NCBI GenBank assembly: GCA_938084835.1
Contig: CALKER010000006.1
Span: 310,001 to 374,000, forward strand
From: an uncultured Thermoguttaceae bacterium
GTDB lineage: Bacteria > Planctomycetota > Planctomycetia > Pirellulales > Thermoguttaceae
Length of the DNA stretch: 64,000 nt
Direction of reading: 5' to 3'
The stretch's first letter is position 1, and every line of letters starts with the position of its first letter. This document shows, in pieces, positions 49,186-59,010 of the stretch. A program made the position numbers and the translations under genes. The notes below the pieces were generated by a model, which was not told where the DNA came from, did not search any database, and saw only the letters and a program-made list of their open reading frames with translations.

Positions 49186-50781
49186 CGTGGCCTACCAAGA
49201 AGCTTCGTTAATGCCGATTGAGCTGAGGTGCCAAATGATTGCTCCTCTGGAAAGCGACCTATGCCCCGCGACCTAGAAACGCTGGCGAATCCAGATCGTT
49301 TCCTGGACTATTTCAGCAATAGCCTCTGCCAAACTTGAATGTCCGCAGTGGCCGGTAACTTGGAGGGTTTTCTTGGCGATTAATATCTTTTGGCACTTGG
49401 CTTACGCAGCTGTACCGTTTGGAAAGGTTTCAAAATTTTTTACCTGTGGACGTCTCCGCCCACTGCATTTGACTATTGACGTCGGTGGGGTTGTGCGAGA
49501 GTGGCTTGGCCATGTTATGAAACTCCGCTCTTTCCGCGGCCCCACCGGTTCTATGTGCTCTTTACAGATTGCCAAGCAGTTTTGGTTTTGGGTCCCCAGC
49601 TCTCAGCCTAACCGCTTGTTTGCGCAGAGCCGACGGATAAAGCACTAAATCAACAAATATAGTGGACTATTTTAATGGACTTAGGGTGGCACTAGTTTAA
49701 AGTGCTGACCTGGCTTCTTGCGCCCGCGGCTGCTGGGGAGTTTTGAAACGATGGTACTTTTCCAGCATTTAGGCCTTCGACCTGGCATAGCGCGGATTGC
49801 CGGCCTTTTTGTGGAAGCTTCTTCGGGTTAAACAGGTTTCCAACATTAAAGACGCTTCGTCGAGCGGGGTTTTGCGCGCAAAATTTTTAGATCGAGGATA
49901 GGTTCTCAGGTATTTGGGATGGTCTAGCTAGAACCTGTTTTTGGGGGTGGCGACAGCAGTCAGAAAGTTCCGCCGATAGATGAGCACTCAATTGTTGCAC
50001 TCCACCGACAATTTGCCTTCGGGGCAACTGCGGAAAAATGCGCAAAGTGGTGCGCGAGTGTCGGTGATCCTGGTTTGTGGGCTAACTTTTTCCGATGTCC
50101 CTGCTTTTTCTGCATACGTGGGGTTATACCGGGGCTATCGAGGGCTCCCAACTTGGGAGATGGGACGCTCTCCCGACCGAGTGTATTTTGGGCCAATTCT
50201 GGCTTCAGTGGCTGTCTTTCGGGACCTTGTAAGGAATTGATCAATCCCAGGTGTGAGCGGCTTTAAATCGCGGCCCGTGCGATGGAGCAGTGAGAAAAGC
50301 CTTGCCCTATTACAAGTTGTGGTCCCACCCAGTTGTCTCTTCGGCTCACTCTTGGGGATAGCCAAATCGTGCCGTAACTGACGGTCGGCAGACAATCGTA
50401 GCTGTGGAAGTTATCGTGGGCATAGGACGGAGAAATTTGGCTTATTTGGCAGACTTTGGCTAATTGTTAAAACACCTGCAAACGAAGCTATTCTGAGCAA
50501 ACATCGGGGCCACGTGCCCGCCTCGGTCCATGCCGCGGCAAATCATCTGTGGTCGACCGGACCACAGAAAGTAAGAACGCAAAACCTGTCAACTTTGGTT
50601 GAGTTACATCGATCGGTCTCTACAATTAGGGGCACCCTAGGGAATGCCAAGTTTGTGCCTACGTCTAGAAACCCGGAGGGATAATTAGTCGACCCCTCCC
50701 CTTCGAAGGAAAGGGGAAAAACCGAGGTGCTTTTAGCCAGCCGGCGGCAAACTGAAATGCCCAAATGAAGGGAGCTGCGCA
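49186..50781. other. Gene-poor intergenic region of 1.6 kb
   Basis: It separates the head of the minus-strand cluster from the plus-strand isomerase, so both promoters should lie here. I find no convincing coding frame, RNA gene or repeat. A purine-rich AGGGAG stretch before 50782 is the isomerase ribosome-binding site. Confidence 0.4.
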
Positions 50782-51828
50782 ATGTCCCAAGATTACCGTT
50801 TCTCATTTGGTCCGTGGAATGTTCATGAGGGCGCCGATCCCTTTGGTCCTCCGGTGCGTCCCTCCGTGAGCTTGGGGGAAAAGTTACGGCTGTATAAGAC
50901 GTTAGGCTTTGATGGTGTGCAGTTTCACGACGACGATGCGGTCCCCGAATTGGAGGAGCTTACGCCGGGGGAGATTGTCAAGCGGGCACGGGAAATGAGA
51001 AGGCTTCTTCATGACGAGGGGTTGGTGGCTGAATTTGTGGCTCCCCGCCTTTGGGAGGATTCCCGAGGGATCGATGGGGGTTACACCGCAAACGACCCGG
51101 GCTGTCGACAGTGGGCTCTTGAGCGTTCTAAGCGGGCAATCGACATCGCACGAGAGCTTGGCACAGAGCTTTTGGTTTTATGGCTAGCCCGGGAAGGCAC
51201 GTACATTCGTGAGTCGAAAAATCCCTTGGAGGCATTCCGCCACTTGTTGGACGCTGTCAACAAGCTTCTGGAATATGATCCTAAAATCGTCATTGCTATT
51301 GAACCCAAGCCAAATGAACCGATGGATCAAGCCTATCTTCCTACGGTGGGACACGCGCTTGCATTTGCCAGCCAGACTGTTGATCCTGCTCGCGTGGGAG
51401 TACTTATCGAGACAGCCCATGTGATTCTTGCCGGCCTTGACCCCTCCGACGAAATGGCCTTTGCACTTTCCATGGGGAAACTGTTGAGTGTCCATCTTAA
51501 TGATCAGAACGGCCTGAAATTTGATGAGGACAAATCCTTTGGTTCTGCGAATCTCCGGGCGGCATTTAATCAGGTGCGGGTCTTGGAACTGGGTGGTTAC
51601 GCTGCCACAGGTCGATTCGTGGGACTTGACGTTAAGGCAATGCGGACTCAAAAACCTGAGGTGGCAATGCGGCATCTTGCCAACAGCCGTGAGGTGTTTT
51701 TACGTTTAGTGGAAAAAGTTCGGACATTCCCCAGGGACTTGGAAGCCCAGTGCATCGCCAATCGTGATTATGAGGCCTTGGAGATCGCAATCCTTCGGCA
51801 CTTGATGGGACTATCTCCTGCCCTGTAA
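50782..51828 (+). CDS. Xylose isomerase-like sugar isomerase with altered metal site
   Basis: The 348-residue TIM-barrel protein aligns along its length with class I (actinobacterial-type) xylose isomerases of about 388 residues. Conserved are catalytic His49 and Asp52 (FHDDD), Glu174 and Lys176 (EPKPNEP), Glu210 and His213 (ETAH), Asp248 and Asp250 (FDED), Asp283 and Lys285 (LDVK), and the TVGHALAF phrase. The Asp that is ligand 245 of the Streptomyces enzyme is His238 here (VHLNDQNG for IDLNGQNG), so the M1 metal site differs. The C-terminal dimer arm is shortened. The substrate may therefore not be xylose; no xylulokinase adjoins it. Confidence 0.86.
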   Translation: MSQDYRFSFGPWNVHEGADPFGPPVRPSVSLGEKLRLYKTLGFDGVQFHDDDAVPELEELTPGEIVKRAREMRRLLHDEGLVAEFVAPRLWEDSRGIDGGYTANDPGCRQWALERSKRAIDIARELGTELLVLWLAREGTYIRESKNPLEAFRHLLDAVNKLLEYDPKIVIAIEPKPNEPMDQAYLPTVGHALAFASQTVDPARVGVLIETAHVILAGLDPSDEMAFALSMGKLLSVHLNDQNGLKFDEDKSFGSANLRAAFNQVRVLELGGYAATGRFVGLDVKAMRTQKPEVAMRHLANSREVFLRLVEKVRTFPRDLEAQCIANRDYEALEIAILRHLMGLSPAL

Positions 51829-52246
51829 CCAATGTTTGGGGTAAATTGGGGAAAACTTGTCCTAGAGCTCGGGCAAAGAAGCGCCTATGGTGCCCGAGAG
51901 CTCGCGGAAGCATGTGACCGTGGTTTACTCCCCAAAAGCTTGGCTTGGCATCCGGGGAGCAGCACTTTAGGGTCAAACGGCGTTAGAGCGCTCGAAGGAC
52001 GAATCGCGGTAGTCCTGGATCGCCAAGTGTGAGAGCCTTTAGAGGTGACAACCAAGATCGTGAAAAAACCCAAGCCGTGGACGGGTGGGTGCCCATTTGG
52101 CGGAAGCCTCCGACCAGTAGGGCAAGGGATCGATCGCCCTGGCGAAGATAGCGACTAGAGCCACTATGTTATCAACGCGGGTTTTTGGGAATTAAGTGGG
52201 CCGAGCTTCGCGAGGATCACTTCCCAAGCCGAGGGAGCACTTCCGC
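51829..52246. other. Convergent intergenic region
   Basis: It lies between the isomerase and the 3' end of the rne/rng gene. No gene is recognised and no hairpin with a uridine run is evident on either strand. Confidence 0.4.
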
Positions 52247-53977
52247 TCACTCCTCTTCGTCGTCGGAAATGGTTACCTCATTTCCCTGCGCATCGTAGCA
52301 GGTGATTTTCAGATGCTCGGGGCTTACGCCGGAGACAGCGGAGATTTCAATAGTTCGTCGACCATCTTCTTCGATTTCCAAAATTTTCCGGCGTTTTTTG
52401 TTATTTAAAAACTCGGCCACCTCAGGGCTGACGGCCACATGGATATGGGTGACCTCTGGATAAACGGCAGCAATGGGAAGAAGGGCGCGGATCACCTCAA
52501 TAGCCATGGTTTCGGTCGTTTTAACCACACCCATACCGTGACAAGTTGGGCAGGTGGAAAACATGAAGGAGCGGAGGCTGGGTCTCATCCGCTGCCGGGT
52601 CATCTCGATGAGACCAAGAGGACTGGTGCGAAGAATCTTAATCCGTGCCCTGTCGCGTTTAAGAGCCTCGCGAAGCGCCCGTTCCACGGCACGTCGATGT
52701 CTTTCTTTGCGCATGTCGATGAAGTCGTTGACGATAACACCACCCAAATCGCGAAGCCGGATTTGCCGGGCAATTTCCTTGGCGGCGATAAGATTAAGTC
52801 GGTAAGCAGTTTCTTCGGCCGAGTCATCCACTCGAAAGCTCCCGCTGTTAACGTCGATGGCTACCAGGGCCTCTGTTTGATCGATTACAATCGACCCCCC
52901 CTCTTGGAGCGGCACCACTCGTTGATGAATCTTGGCGATTGCCTTTTCCAACCCGTACTTATGAAAGAGGGGTTCTTTTCCGGTGTAAAGTTTTAGTCGA
53001 TTGACAAATCGGGGCATGACGAGCTGTAAGAATTCTCTCGCCCGCTCGAAAGCGTGCTCCTCGTCGATGTATATCACGTCGATGTCGCTTGTGAAGATAT
53101 CACGAATGGTGCGGATAATTAAATCGTTTTCTTCATAGAGCGGGCAGGGGGCTGGAAGTTTCTTGATCCGCCGGTAGATTACTTTCCACAGGCGGAGCAA
53201 ATAGGCGAGGTCGCGTGCGAGCTCCTTTTTTGTGCGGTCCGCGCCAGCAGTGCGAACGATAAACCCCAGACCTTTGGGCGGTTTAAGCTCGGCCATGAGT
53301 TGACGAAGTCGCCGCCGCGCTTGTTCGTCCTCGATTTTGCGTGAAACGCCTACCCGGCCGAGTGGCGGCATGAGCACCAAGTAGCGCCCCGGGATACTGA
53401 TGTAGGTAGACAGGGTGGGTCCTTTATTGCCTAGTCCTTCCTTGATCACTTGAACAATCACTTGGTCACCGCGGCGGAAGATCTCCTGGATGGGGGGCTT
53501 AAAACGTGGTCGGCCTGTCGACCTATAATAGCGTTCACCCGCCAAAGTGTGGTTGGGTTCGTCGTCCCCCCAGTCGGCAAGCACCTCAGGACCGAGCTCG
53601 CCGAAGCCCACGTGGCCCTCGGCTGGGGCAGAATGCGTTACCTCTGGAGCTGTCCGGGACAGGGTCGAAATATGATGAGGGTCGTAGCCGGCCTGGCGAA
53701 AATACTGGGGCTCTACGTCACTGACATGCAGGAATCCGTTGCGGCCTATTCCAAAGTCGACAAAAACCGCCTGAATACTGGGTTCTAAGTTGACAACCAC
53801 ACCTTTGTAAATGTTACCGACGCAGCTTTCTTGTCCCGTACGCTCTATGTAGAGCTCTTCGAGAACGCCATCCTGAACAACGGCAATTCGGCACTCGTCT
53901 TCCTCCCGAACGTTGATGAGCATTTCCTGTTTCATCGGTCTCGCCTTCGCTCCTGCAATTCTTGGCGAGGACCGCAT
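52247..53977 (-). CDS. Ribonuclease E/G family endoribonuclease
   Basis: The 576-residue protein cleaves single-stranded AU-rich RNA in mRNA decay and rRNA/tRNA maturation. It opens with LINVREEDECRIAVVQDG, typical of Rng/Rne, then an S1 RNA-binding domain. That domain is split by about 70 extra residues (HHISTLSRTAPE onward) before EIFRRGDQVIVQVIKEG. Catalytic metal residues lie in VAIDVNSGSF and GGVIVNDFIDM. The Zn-link CPTCHG and RTSPLGLIEMTRQR are conserved. It lacks the long RNase E degradosome tail, so it is nearer RNase G in size. ATG 53935 (MKQEML) may be the real start. It lies just after the DUF2344 gene, a common pairing. Confidence 0.93.
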   Translation of the reverse strand: MRSSPRIAGAKARPMKQEMLINVREEDECRIAVVQDGVLEELYIERTGQESCVGNIYKGVVVNLEPSIQAVFVDFGIGRNGFLHVSDVEPQYFRQAGYDPHHISTLSRTAPEVTHSAPAEGHVGFGELGPEVLADWGDDEPNHTLAGERYYRSTGRPRFKPPIQEIFRRGDQVIVQVIKEGLGNKGPTLSTYISIPGRYLVLMPPLGRVGVSRKIEDEQARRRLRQLMAELKPPKGLGFIVRTAGADRTKKELARDLAYLLRLWKVIYRRIKKLPAPCPLYEENDLIIRTIRDIFTSDIDVIYIDEEHAFERAREFLQLVMPRFVNRLKLYTGKEPLFHKYGLEKAIAKIHQRVVPLQEGGSIVIDQTEALVAIDVNSGSFRVDDSAEETAYRLNLIAAKEIARQIRLRDLGGVIVNDFIDMRKERHRRAVERALREALKRDRARIKILRTSPLGLIEMTRQRMRPSLRSFMFSTCPTCHGMGVVKTTETMAIEVIRALLPIAAVYPEVTHIHVAVSPEVAEFLNNKKRRKILEIEEDGRRTIEISAVSGVSPEHLKITCYDAQGNEVTISDDEEE

Positions 53978-53998
53978 TCGCTGAGAAAGGCCGGGTTA

Positions 53999-54799
53999 TC
54001 AGGGGTAGCCGGCATTGATAAATGTTGACCAAAGCCCCCAAGTATCATCGCGGGCTGGGCTCTCTTGGCCTAGATCTTCGTCCGCCAGCAGAACAGCCGC
54101 CCGCACAACTACGCCGCCAGCCTTTTCATAATCCCCCAATGTCAACAAGCTAAGCACCTCTCGAATGGTTGGTCCGCCCGACTCGCTTGGGCGCACGCAA
54201 AGCCATAATTGGTCCTCATGCAGTCGGACCGCTTTGAGATGATCTTTAAGATTCAGCATCTGCCCGTGACGGCCGTGGCGAAGTGGCCAGTGGTCCAGGC
54301 AGTTTAGTCGTTCTAATTCGGCGCTTAGCCTCATTTGGAGGTCGCTATTTACTGCCAGGTGGTATATACACCACACTAACCGGGGCTTAGGGGCCGAGGC
54401 GGGCAAGTGGCGCAAGCTTAAAAACTCTAGCCCCTCTACAGACTTCTGGTTGAGTTCATCAAGTAACCAGTCGAGCTTCACCACATCCGCCAAAATGACC
54501 TCTCCAACCTCGTTCCAACCTTCAATTCCCAGGGGCAATGGCGAGGGAAAGATCATGAGCGGCTTAGGGTGATAGCCCTGACTTGTGGCAAACCGGACAC
54601 CGCACCGGCGGAATACCCTTTCGATTGTGCGAACCAGGTCAAGATGCCCAATCCAGCGAAGATTACCGACCTTCCGAAAGCGAATGCGGACCCGAAATTT
54701 TTGTTGCTCCTTTTGATCCGGATGTCCCGATTGTGTCCACGCAGTCGACGAGGCCAGAGTAGTCTGCACTGAGTTTTGCGGACAACCTCCGGCGCTCAT
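53999..54799 (-). CDS. DUF2344 (TIGR03936 radical-SAM-associated) protein
   Basis: This 266-residue protein carries the core VRIRFRKVGNLRWIGHLDLVRTIERVFRR, then SQGYHPKPLMIFPSPLPLGIEG. The block matches the DUF2344 family that is often fused to, or next to, a radical-SAM protein and is usually beside rne/rng. Here the radical-SAM half is missing: no CxxxCxxC is present and no such gene precedes it. It ends 21 bp (or 63 bp, depending on start) before the rne/rng gene, so they are probably co-transcribed. The first 30 residues are not part of the domain. Function unknown, presumably RNA-related. Confidence 0.83.
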   Translation of the reverse strand: MSAGGCPQNSVQTTLASSTAWTQSGHPDQKEQQKFRVRIRFRKVGNLRWIGHLDLVRTIERVFRRCGVRFATSQGYHPKPLMIFPSPLPLGIEGWNEVGEVILADVVKLDWLLDELNQKSVEGLEFLSLRHLPASAPKPRLVWCIYHLAVNSDLQMRLSAELERLNCLDHWPLRHGRHGQMLNLKDHLKAVRLHEDQLWLCVRPSESGGPTIREVLSLLTLGDYEKAGGVVVRAAVLLADEDLGQESPARDDTWGLWSTFINAGYP

Positions 54800-55224
54800 C
54801 GAAACTAGCCTCTCCGACAGCTTTGAGGTTTTATGCGGTAAAATAGCTCGGGCTCAAAGGATGTTCCAAATTCAATCACCACTTTTCGGAACGACGCAGC
54901 TTACGGAATTTGGCAAAACTTAAAAGTTATTGTGCTCCTTCCCTTACTTTTGGCGCTGAGGTCCCGGACCACTTCCCCAAGCATCTAGGGACGGGTAAGG
55001 ATCGTACCACTTTCCGAGATTTTTCCAAGTCGAGGGACACTTCGTTTTAAGCTTGGTGGCCTTTTCGGATCGAGGCTTCCCGCGATCCTCACCACAAAGT
55101 GTTTGCAAGAAGCAGGATCCAGAATTTATTCAGACCAAACATTTTCAGGGCGTGCAAGATGCCGCCTTACGAGTTGTGAAATCCGTATTTCTCCAAATTT
55201 TGCCGTAAATTTCATCGCTTTTGC
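54800..55224. other. Intergenic region between ptsI and DUF2344 genes
   Basis: This 425-bp gap may hold the promoter of the DUF2344-rne pair. No gene, RNA or strong hairpin is recognised. Confidence 0.4.
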
Positions 55225-56988
55225 CTACTTGCAGCACTCCTCCAAGTTCAATTCGGGAAGAACCTTGCGGAGCTCTCCGCGTAAGAACAAATCGATGCTC
55301 TGAGCCGACTCGAGAGCCATAGCCCGCCGAGCCACCTCTTCGCACTGCGCTACTGTGACCGAACAGCACACCCGTTTCACTTCCGAGATTGCAAACGGGG
55401 GTACACTGAAATGACGCAGCCCCAAGCCGATCAAAAGCATCGTGTAAAGCACATTGGCGCTCATCTGGCCGCACAGACTTACTGGCTTACCGGCCCGGTG
55501 GGCCGCCTGAATTGTCGAACTAATAAGTCGCAGCACCGCTGGATCGCTGGCATTGTACAAAGACACCACATCACGATTACTCCGATCGACAGCCAGCGTA
55601 TACTGAATGAGGTCGTTGGTGCCGATACTGATGAAATCAACTTCCTCAAGGAAATAGTCGATCATCATCACCGTGGCCGGCACTTCCACCATCATTCCAA
55701 TTGGCAGTTGCCGGTTGAAACGCACCCCATGTTCTGCCAGGTCTTCCATCACATCATGAACCAGCATTTTTGCCTGACGTAATTCTGTGAGCGTAGTGAT
55801 AAGGGGAAACATCACCCGCACATCGCCGTAGGCGCTGGCCCGCACTATGGCTCTGAGTTGCCTGCGGAAGACGGGGACATGCCGCAGCGAAAGTCGGATG
55901 CTCCGCAATCCGAGGAATGGATTTTTTTCCTCGCTGCTTGAATCGCGTAAATAAGGGAGTTTGTCCGCCCCGAGATCGAATGTGCGGATCACCACTGGCC
56001 GACCTGCCATTTTTTCGGCTAGCAGACGGTACACCTGGAAGTGCCGCTCCTCATCAGGTTCAGTATCCGTGCTTAGGTACAAAAATTCGGTCCGGTATAA
56101 CCCGATTCCGTCAGCCCCCTCGCGCAAACAATGGTCAACCTCATGAGGAAACTCGATGTTGCCCAGGACGTAAATTCGTGTTCCATCACGAGTGACCGCC
56201 TCGCGGCAGCGCATCTCCCGCAGATGGGCAAGACGATGCCGGTATCGCTCGCCTTCCAGCCGATAACGTTCTAACGTTTCTCCGTCTGGGCGGATGATTA
56301 CTTCCCCGTTAGTGCCGTCAACAATGACCAAGTCTCCTGGAAAGACTCGGTCCAACATTCGTCCTGCCCCTACGACGGCGGGGATCTCTAAAGCCTCCGC
56401 GACAATGGCAGTGTGGCTGCCCGGACCCCCAATTTCGGTCACAAAACCCAGAACATAGCGGGTGTCGAGATTAGCTGTCTCACTCGGCGTAAGGTTATGG
56501 GCCAGCACGAGTACTGGCTTATTAATCTGAACAGATCGGGCAGGCTGCTGGCCCAACAAGTGCCTCAGGAGCCGATGTTGAATATCCGCAATGTCATGGG
56601 CCCGCTCCGCGAGAAGATTTCCCTTGAGCTGCTTAAAGAACTCCAAATAACGACCGAAAACGGTCGCCACCGCATATTCAGCAGAAAAATTCTGTTGACG
56701 AATACACTTTTCCAGCTCCTCCAAAAGGTTGCTATCCTCTAGCATTTGACGGTGAGCTTCGAAGATCGCAGCATAGCGGGGTCCCAGCTGGCGTGCTACC
56801 TCATCGCGGTTTTCTGCGATTTCTTCGGAAAGGGATTCAATCGCTTGCGTCAATCGCTGCCATTCTCGGTCTGCACTTTCGCCGTCGATGTATGAGCGCG
56901 GAACATGCATTCCGCCCGTATCTACTATTAGGGCTTCTCCTATGGCTATTCCTGGCGAAACTCCGATCCCCGTCAACTTTATCATCAT
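55225..56988 (-). CDS. ptsI: Phosphoenolpyruvate-protein phosphotransferase (PTS Enzyme I)
   Basis: Enzyme I moves phosphate from PEP to HPr. The 587-residue protein has the N-terminal HPr-binding helical region and the phospho-histidine His192 in GGPGSHTAIVAEALEIPAVVG. Its PEP-binding barrel has GIGLYRTEFLYL, NPFLGLRSIR, MVEVPATVMMIDYFLEEVDFISIGTNDLIQYTLAVDR and the active-site Cys about 505 in LCGQMSAN. The usual CGEMAGD is thus partly changed (Glu to Gln, Gly-Asp to Ala-Asn), which could tune activity. There is no GAF domain, so it is not PtsP. It follows the HPr gene after 389 bp. With no EIIB/EIIC nearby the chain is probably regulatory. Confidence 0.95.
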   Translation of the reverse strand: MMIKLTGIGVSPGIAIGEALIVDTGGMHVPRSYIDGESADREWQRLTQAIESLSEEIAENRDEVARQLGPRYAAIFEAHRQMLEDSNLLEELEKCIRQQNFSAEYAVATVFGRYLEFFKQLKGNLLAERAHDIADIQHRLLRHLLGQQPARSVQINKPVLVLAHNLTPSETANLDTRYVLGFVTEIGGPGSHTAIVAEALEIPAVVGAGRMLDRVFPGDLVIVDGTNGEVIIRPDGETLERYRLEGERYRHRLAHLREMRCREAVTRDGTRIYVLGNIEFPHEVDHCLREGADGIGLYRTEFLYLSTDTEPDEERHFQVYRLLAEKMAGRPVVIRTFDLGADKLPYLRDSSSEEKNPFLGLRSIRLSLRHVPVFRRQLRAIVRASAYGDVRVMFPLITTLTELRQAKMLVHDVMEDLAEHGVRFNRQLPIGMMVEVPATVMMIDYFLEEVDFISIGTNDLIQYTLAVDRSNRDVVSLYNASDPAVLRLISSTIQAAHRAGKPVSLCGQMSANVLYTMLLIGLGLRHFSVPPFAISEVKRVCCSVTVAQCEEVARRAMALESAQSIDLFLRGELRKVLPELNLEECCK

Positions 56989-57377
56989 TTTCAGTCAGCT
57001 AGAAACCTGCTAATATCTGGTCGGCACTGCTAAGCTCCCTTCTTGGCTGTGCCACCTTAGGGCTCGGAAGCAGCCCACCGCTTGCGTTGATTGTCTCAGA
57101 AAGCGGGGGGAGCGGAAGACCGCTTTCGGTGCCCATGGGCCTCGTCTGGTCCTTGTCAAACCCCAAAGAGCCTTTCCTCTCAAGAGATACGAGAGATACG
57201 AAAGACTTCCCTGCGTTCACACCCCATCACCAAACCAACGCGGGAGTCAGTTTTTTCCTAGGACGCGGTTCTGACAATTCCGTCTTAACTATGGTCGGCC
57301 AGGGTTTTATTCACCAGCGGTTGGGCTCTTCGCGAGCTTCGTGGAACCGAGCGATTGCGAAAGGGACAGCCAAGTCT
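56989..57377. other. Intergenic region between HPr and Enzyme I genes
   Basis: No gene or clear terminator is seen. A short tandem GAGATAC repeat lies at about 57184-57199. HPr and Enzyme I genes are normally much closer, so Enzyme I may have its own promoter here. Confidence 0.4.
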
Positions 57378-57689
57378 TTATTGCGAAGCTTGGTTTCCTA
57401 GATTCTCTTCGCTTGGAAGTTCAAAGCCGTTCTCAATAAGCCGGACGACCGCCTCGGCGGCAAATTCAGCGTCGGGGCCAGTTGCCTCGACCAAAAGCTC
57501 ATCGCCTTCCAAGGCAACTAAGGTGAGTATTTCTAAAACATTAGCTGCGTTGGCTTTTTGTTCTCCTTTACGAAGAGTGACTTCGGCATTCCATTGTTTG
57601 ACCGCGGAGGCGAGAGCTGCGGCCGATCGCAAGTGGACACCGTCAGGTGCCGATATCCGAGCTTTCCGAACAACCGAAGGTCCCATCAC
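57378..57689 (-). CDS. HPr-family phosphocarrier protein
   Basis: The 103-residue protein aligns along its length with HPr. The phospho-acceptor His19 and stabilising Arg21 lie in APDGVHLRSAAAL, the equivalent of GIHARPA. The position of regulatory Ser46 is Asn50 (ANAANVLEI), so HPr kinase could not act there. This suggests a carrier for phosphate relay only, of the nitrogen-type NPr sort. The start is GTG 57689 or ATG 57686. It lies between ptsN and ptsI on the same strand, so the three form a PEP-His-His relay. Confidence 0.88.
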   Translation of the reverse strand: MMGPSVVRKARISAPDGVHLRSAAALASAVKQWNAEVTLRKGEQKANAANVLEILTLVALEGDELLVEATGPDAEFAAEAVVRLIENGFELPSEENLGNQASQ

Positions 57690-57956
57690 TTTTTGCGGCC
57701 CACCTTCCCTTTCGGGTCAGTATTGATTCTAAATGCTATGAGCTCATTCCTAACGTAAAGATCTTAAGAAGCCACCACATGTTTGACCGGGCTGCTCTCC
57801 TCTCCGGTGCCTTTGCGGCTAATAAGTGAGCTCACGTGCTATAACCAATCTTGAGCCAAACATCCAAAAGGGGGAACGAAAAGCTGCGAAAAATTCTAGG
57901 GTTGCTTCCCCTGAGAATTTACGATGACTTCACGCTCCCACTCGGATCTGCAGCGC

Positions 57957-58445
57957 TTACACCTTAGCCCGGACCCGAGGCTGACCGTTGTCCGCTTCCT
58001 GGAGCAGCTGCTGCACCTCCTCTGCCGTCTGAGCTTGTTTCAATACGCGGGTAAACTTTTCGTCACGGAGTTGTCGGGCGATATGTTCTAAGGCCCGCAA
58101 ATGATCTCCCGGGCGATCTGGCGGGGACACCAGAAGGAAGAACAGATGAACCCGTTCTCCATCCAAACTGTTGAATTCAACCCCTGTTCGACTCAAAGCG
58201 ACCATTCCCACCACTCGCTGTACGCCCGGGTGTTTTGTATGGGGAACGGCGATCCCGCGCCAAATTCCCGTGCTACCCAGCTCTTCCCGTTTGAGAATAG
58301 CTTTGACAATTCCTTCGTAGTTTTCCGGATTGACTGCCCCGGCTTCGACAAGGGCCTGAACCATCTCCCTAATGGCGGGCTCTTTCTCTTCGGCTTTGAT
58401 ATCAGTGCGAATGGCGGCAGGGACTATAAACTCCGAAAACTTCAT
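57957..58445 (-). CDS. ptsN: PTS EIIA component, fructose/nitrogen type (PtsN-like)
   Basis: The 162-residue PTS_EIIA type-2 domain has active His69 in GIAVPHTKHPGV and the conserved HLFFLLVSPPDRPGDHLRALEHIARQL. As a free-standing domain just after an hpf gene it matches PtsN (EIIA-Ntr), which signals nitrogen/potassium or carbon status instead of moving sugar. GGGAGAGG seven bases before ATG is a strong ribosome-binding site. The gene follows hpf by 190 bp and precedes the HPr gene. No rpoN is adjacent, unlike proteobacteria. Confidence 0.9.
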   Translation of the reverse strand: MKFSEFIVPAAIRTDIKAEEKEPAIREMVQALVEAGAVNPENYEGIVKAILKREELGSTGIWRGIAVPHTKHPGVQRVVGMVALSRTGVEFNSLDGERVHLFFLLVSPPDRPGDHLRALEHIARQLRDEKFTRVLKQAQTAEEVQQLLQEADNGQPRVRAKV

Positions 58446-58635
58446 TGATGACCTCTCCCTTTAAACACGCTTTGCGAGGTTCCTTCGTTGGCCCAAACAA
58501 ACCCGTCGCCCAATCAAGTCACTGATTTCGTATGTACGTCTCCATTTCGTGGGGGAATCCTCCAGCGGCTTTCCGCATCCCGCGGATTTTTTCGATCGGC
58601 TTGAAACGACCGAACCAAAAATCGGTTGACCCCAG

Positions 58636-59010
58636 TCAAGCAGTTTGATTGCCAGCTTCTTCTCCTGCAGGGGGCGGGATTTCTAAATATTCCACCCGTT
58701 TTGACTCAGGGCTTCGATGCCTTTCCTGAAGGCGTTCCTTATACCGGCGAAGTTGACTTTCCAACTTTTCCATAACCACATCAAGGGCGGCGAATAATTC
58801 GCCCGCTTGGTAACTCGCCCGGAAGTCGTGCCGATGCTCTGCCGAGACCAACACATCCACACTGGGCGCATCACGGTGGTCTAGGTCCACCGTTACCTCG
58901 ATGGCCATCACCCGGTCGAAAATCCTTGTGAGTTTCTCCACCTTTTCGCGGACTCGTTCCTGCGTTTCCGGGCTTAACGAGCCATGACGGGCAGAGATCC
59001 TTATCAGCAC
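58636..59010 (-). CDS. hpf: Ribosome hibernation-promoting factor / YfiA family
   Basis: The 124-residue protein of the HPF/RaiA family begins LIRISARHGSLSPETQERVREKVEKL. It carries VTVDLDHRD and the ending DLFA-type helix ELFAALDVVMEKLESQLRRYKERL. Such proteins bind the decoding centre of the 30S subunit and silence ribosomes in starvation. There is no long C-terminal dimerisation domain, so it is the short form. The start is GTG 59010 with GGAG seven bases upstream. Its place ahead of ptsN recalls the proteobacterial hpf-ptsN arrangement. Confidence 0.92.
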   Translation of the reverse strand: MLIRISARHGSLSPETQERVREKVEKLTRIFDRVMAIEVTVDLDHRDAPSVDVLVSAEHRHDFRASYQAGELFAALDVVMEKLESQLRRYKERLQERHRSPESKRVEYLEIPPPAGEEAGNQTA

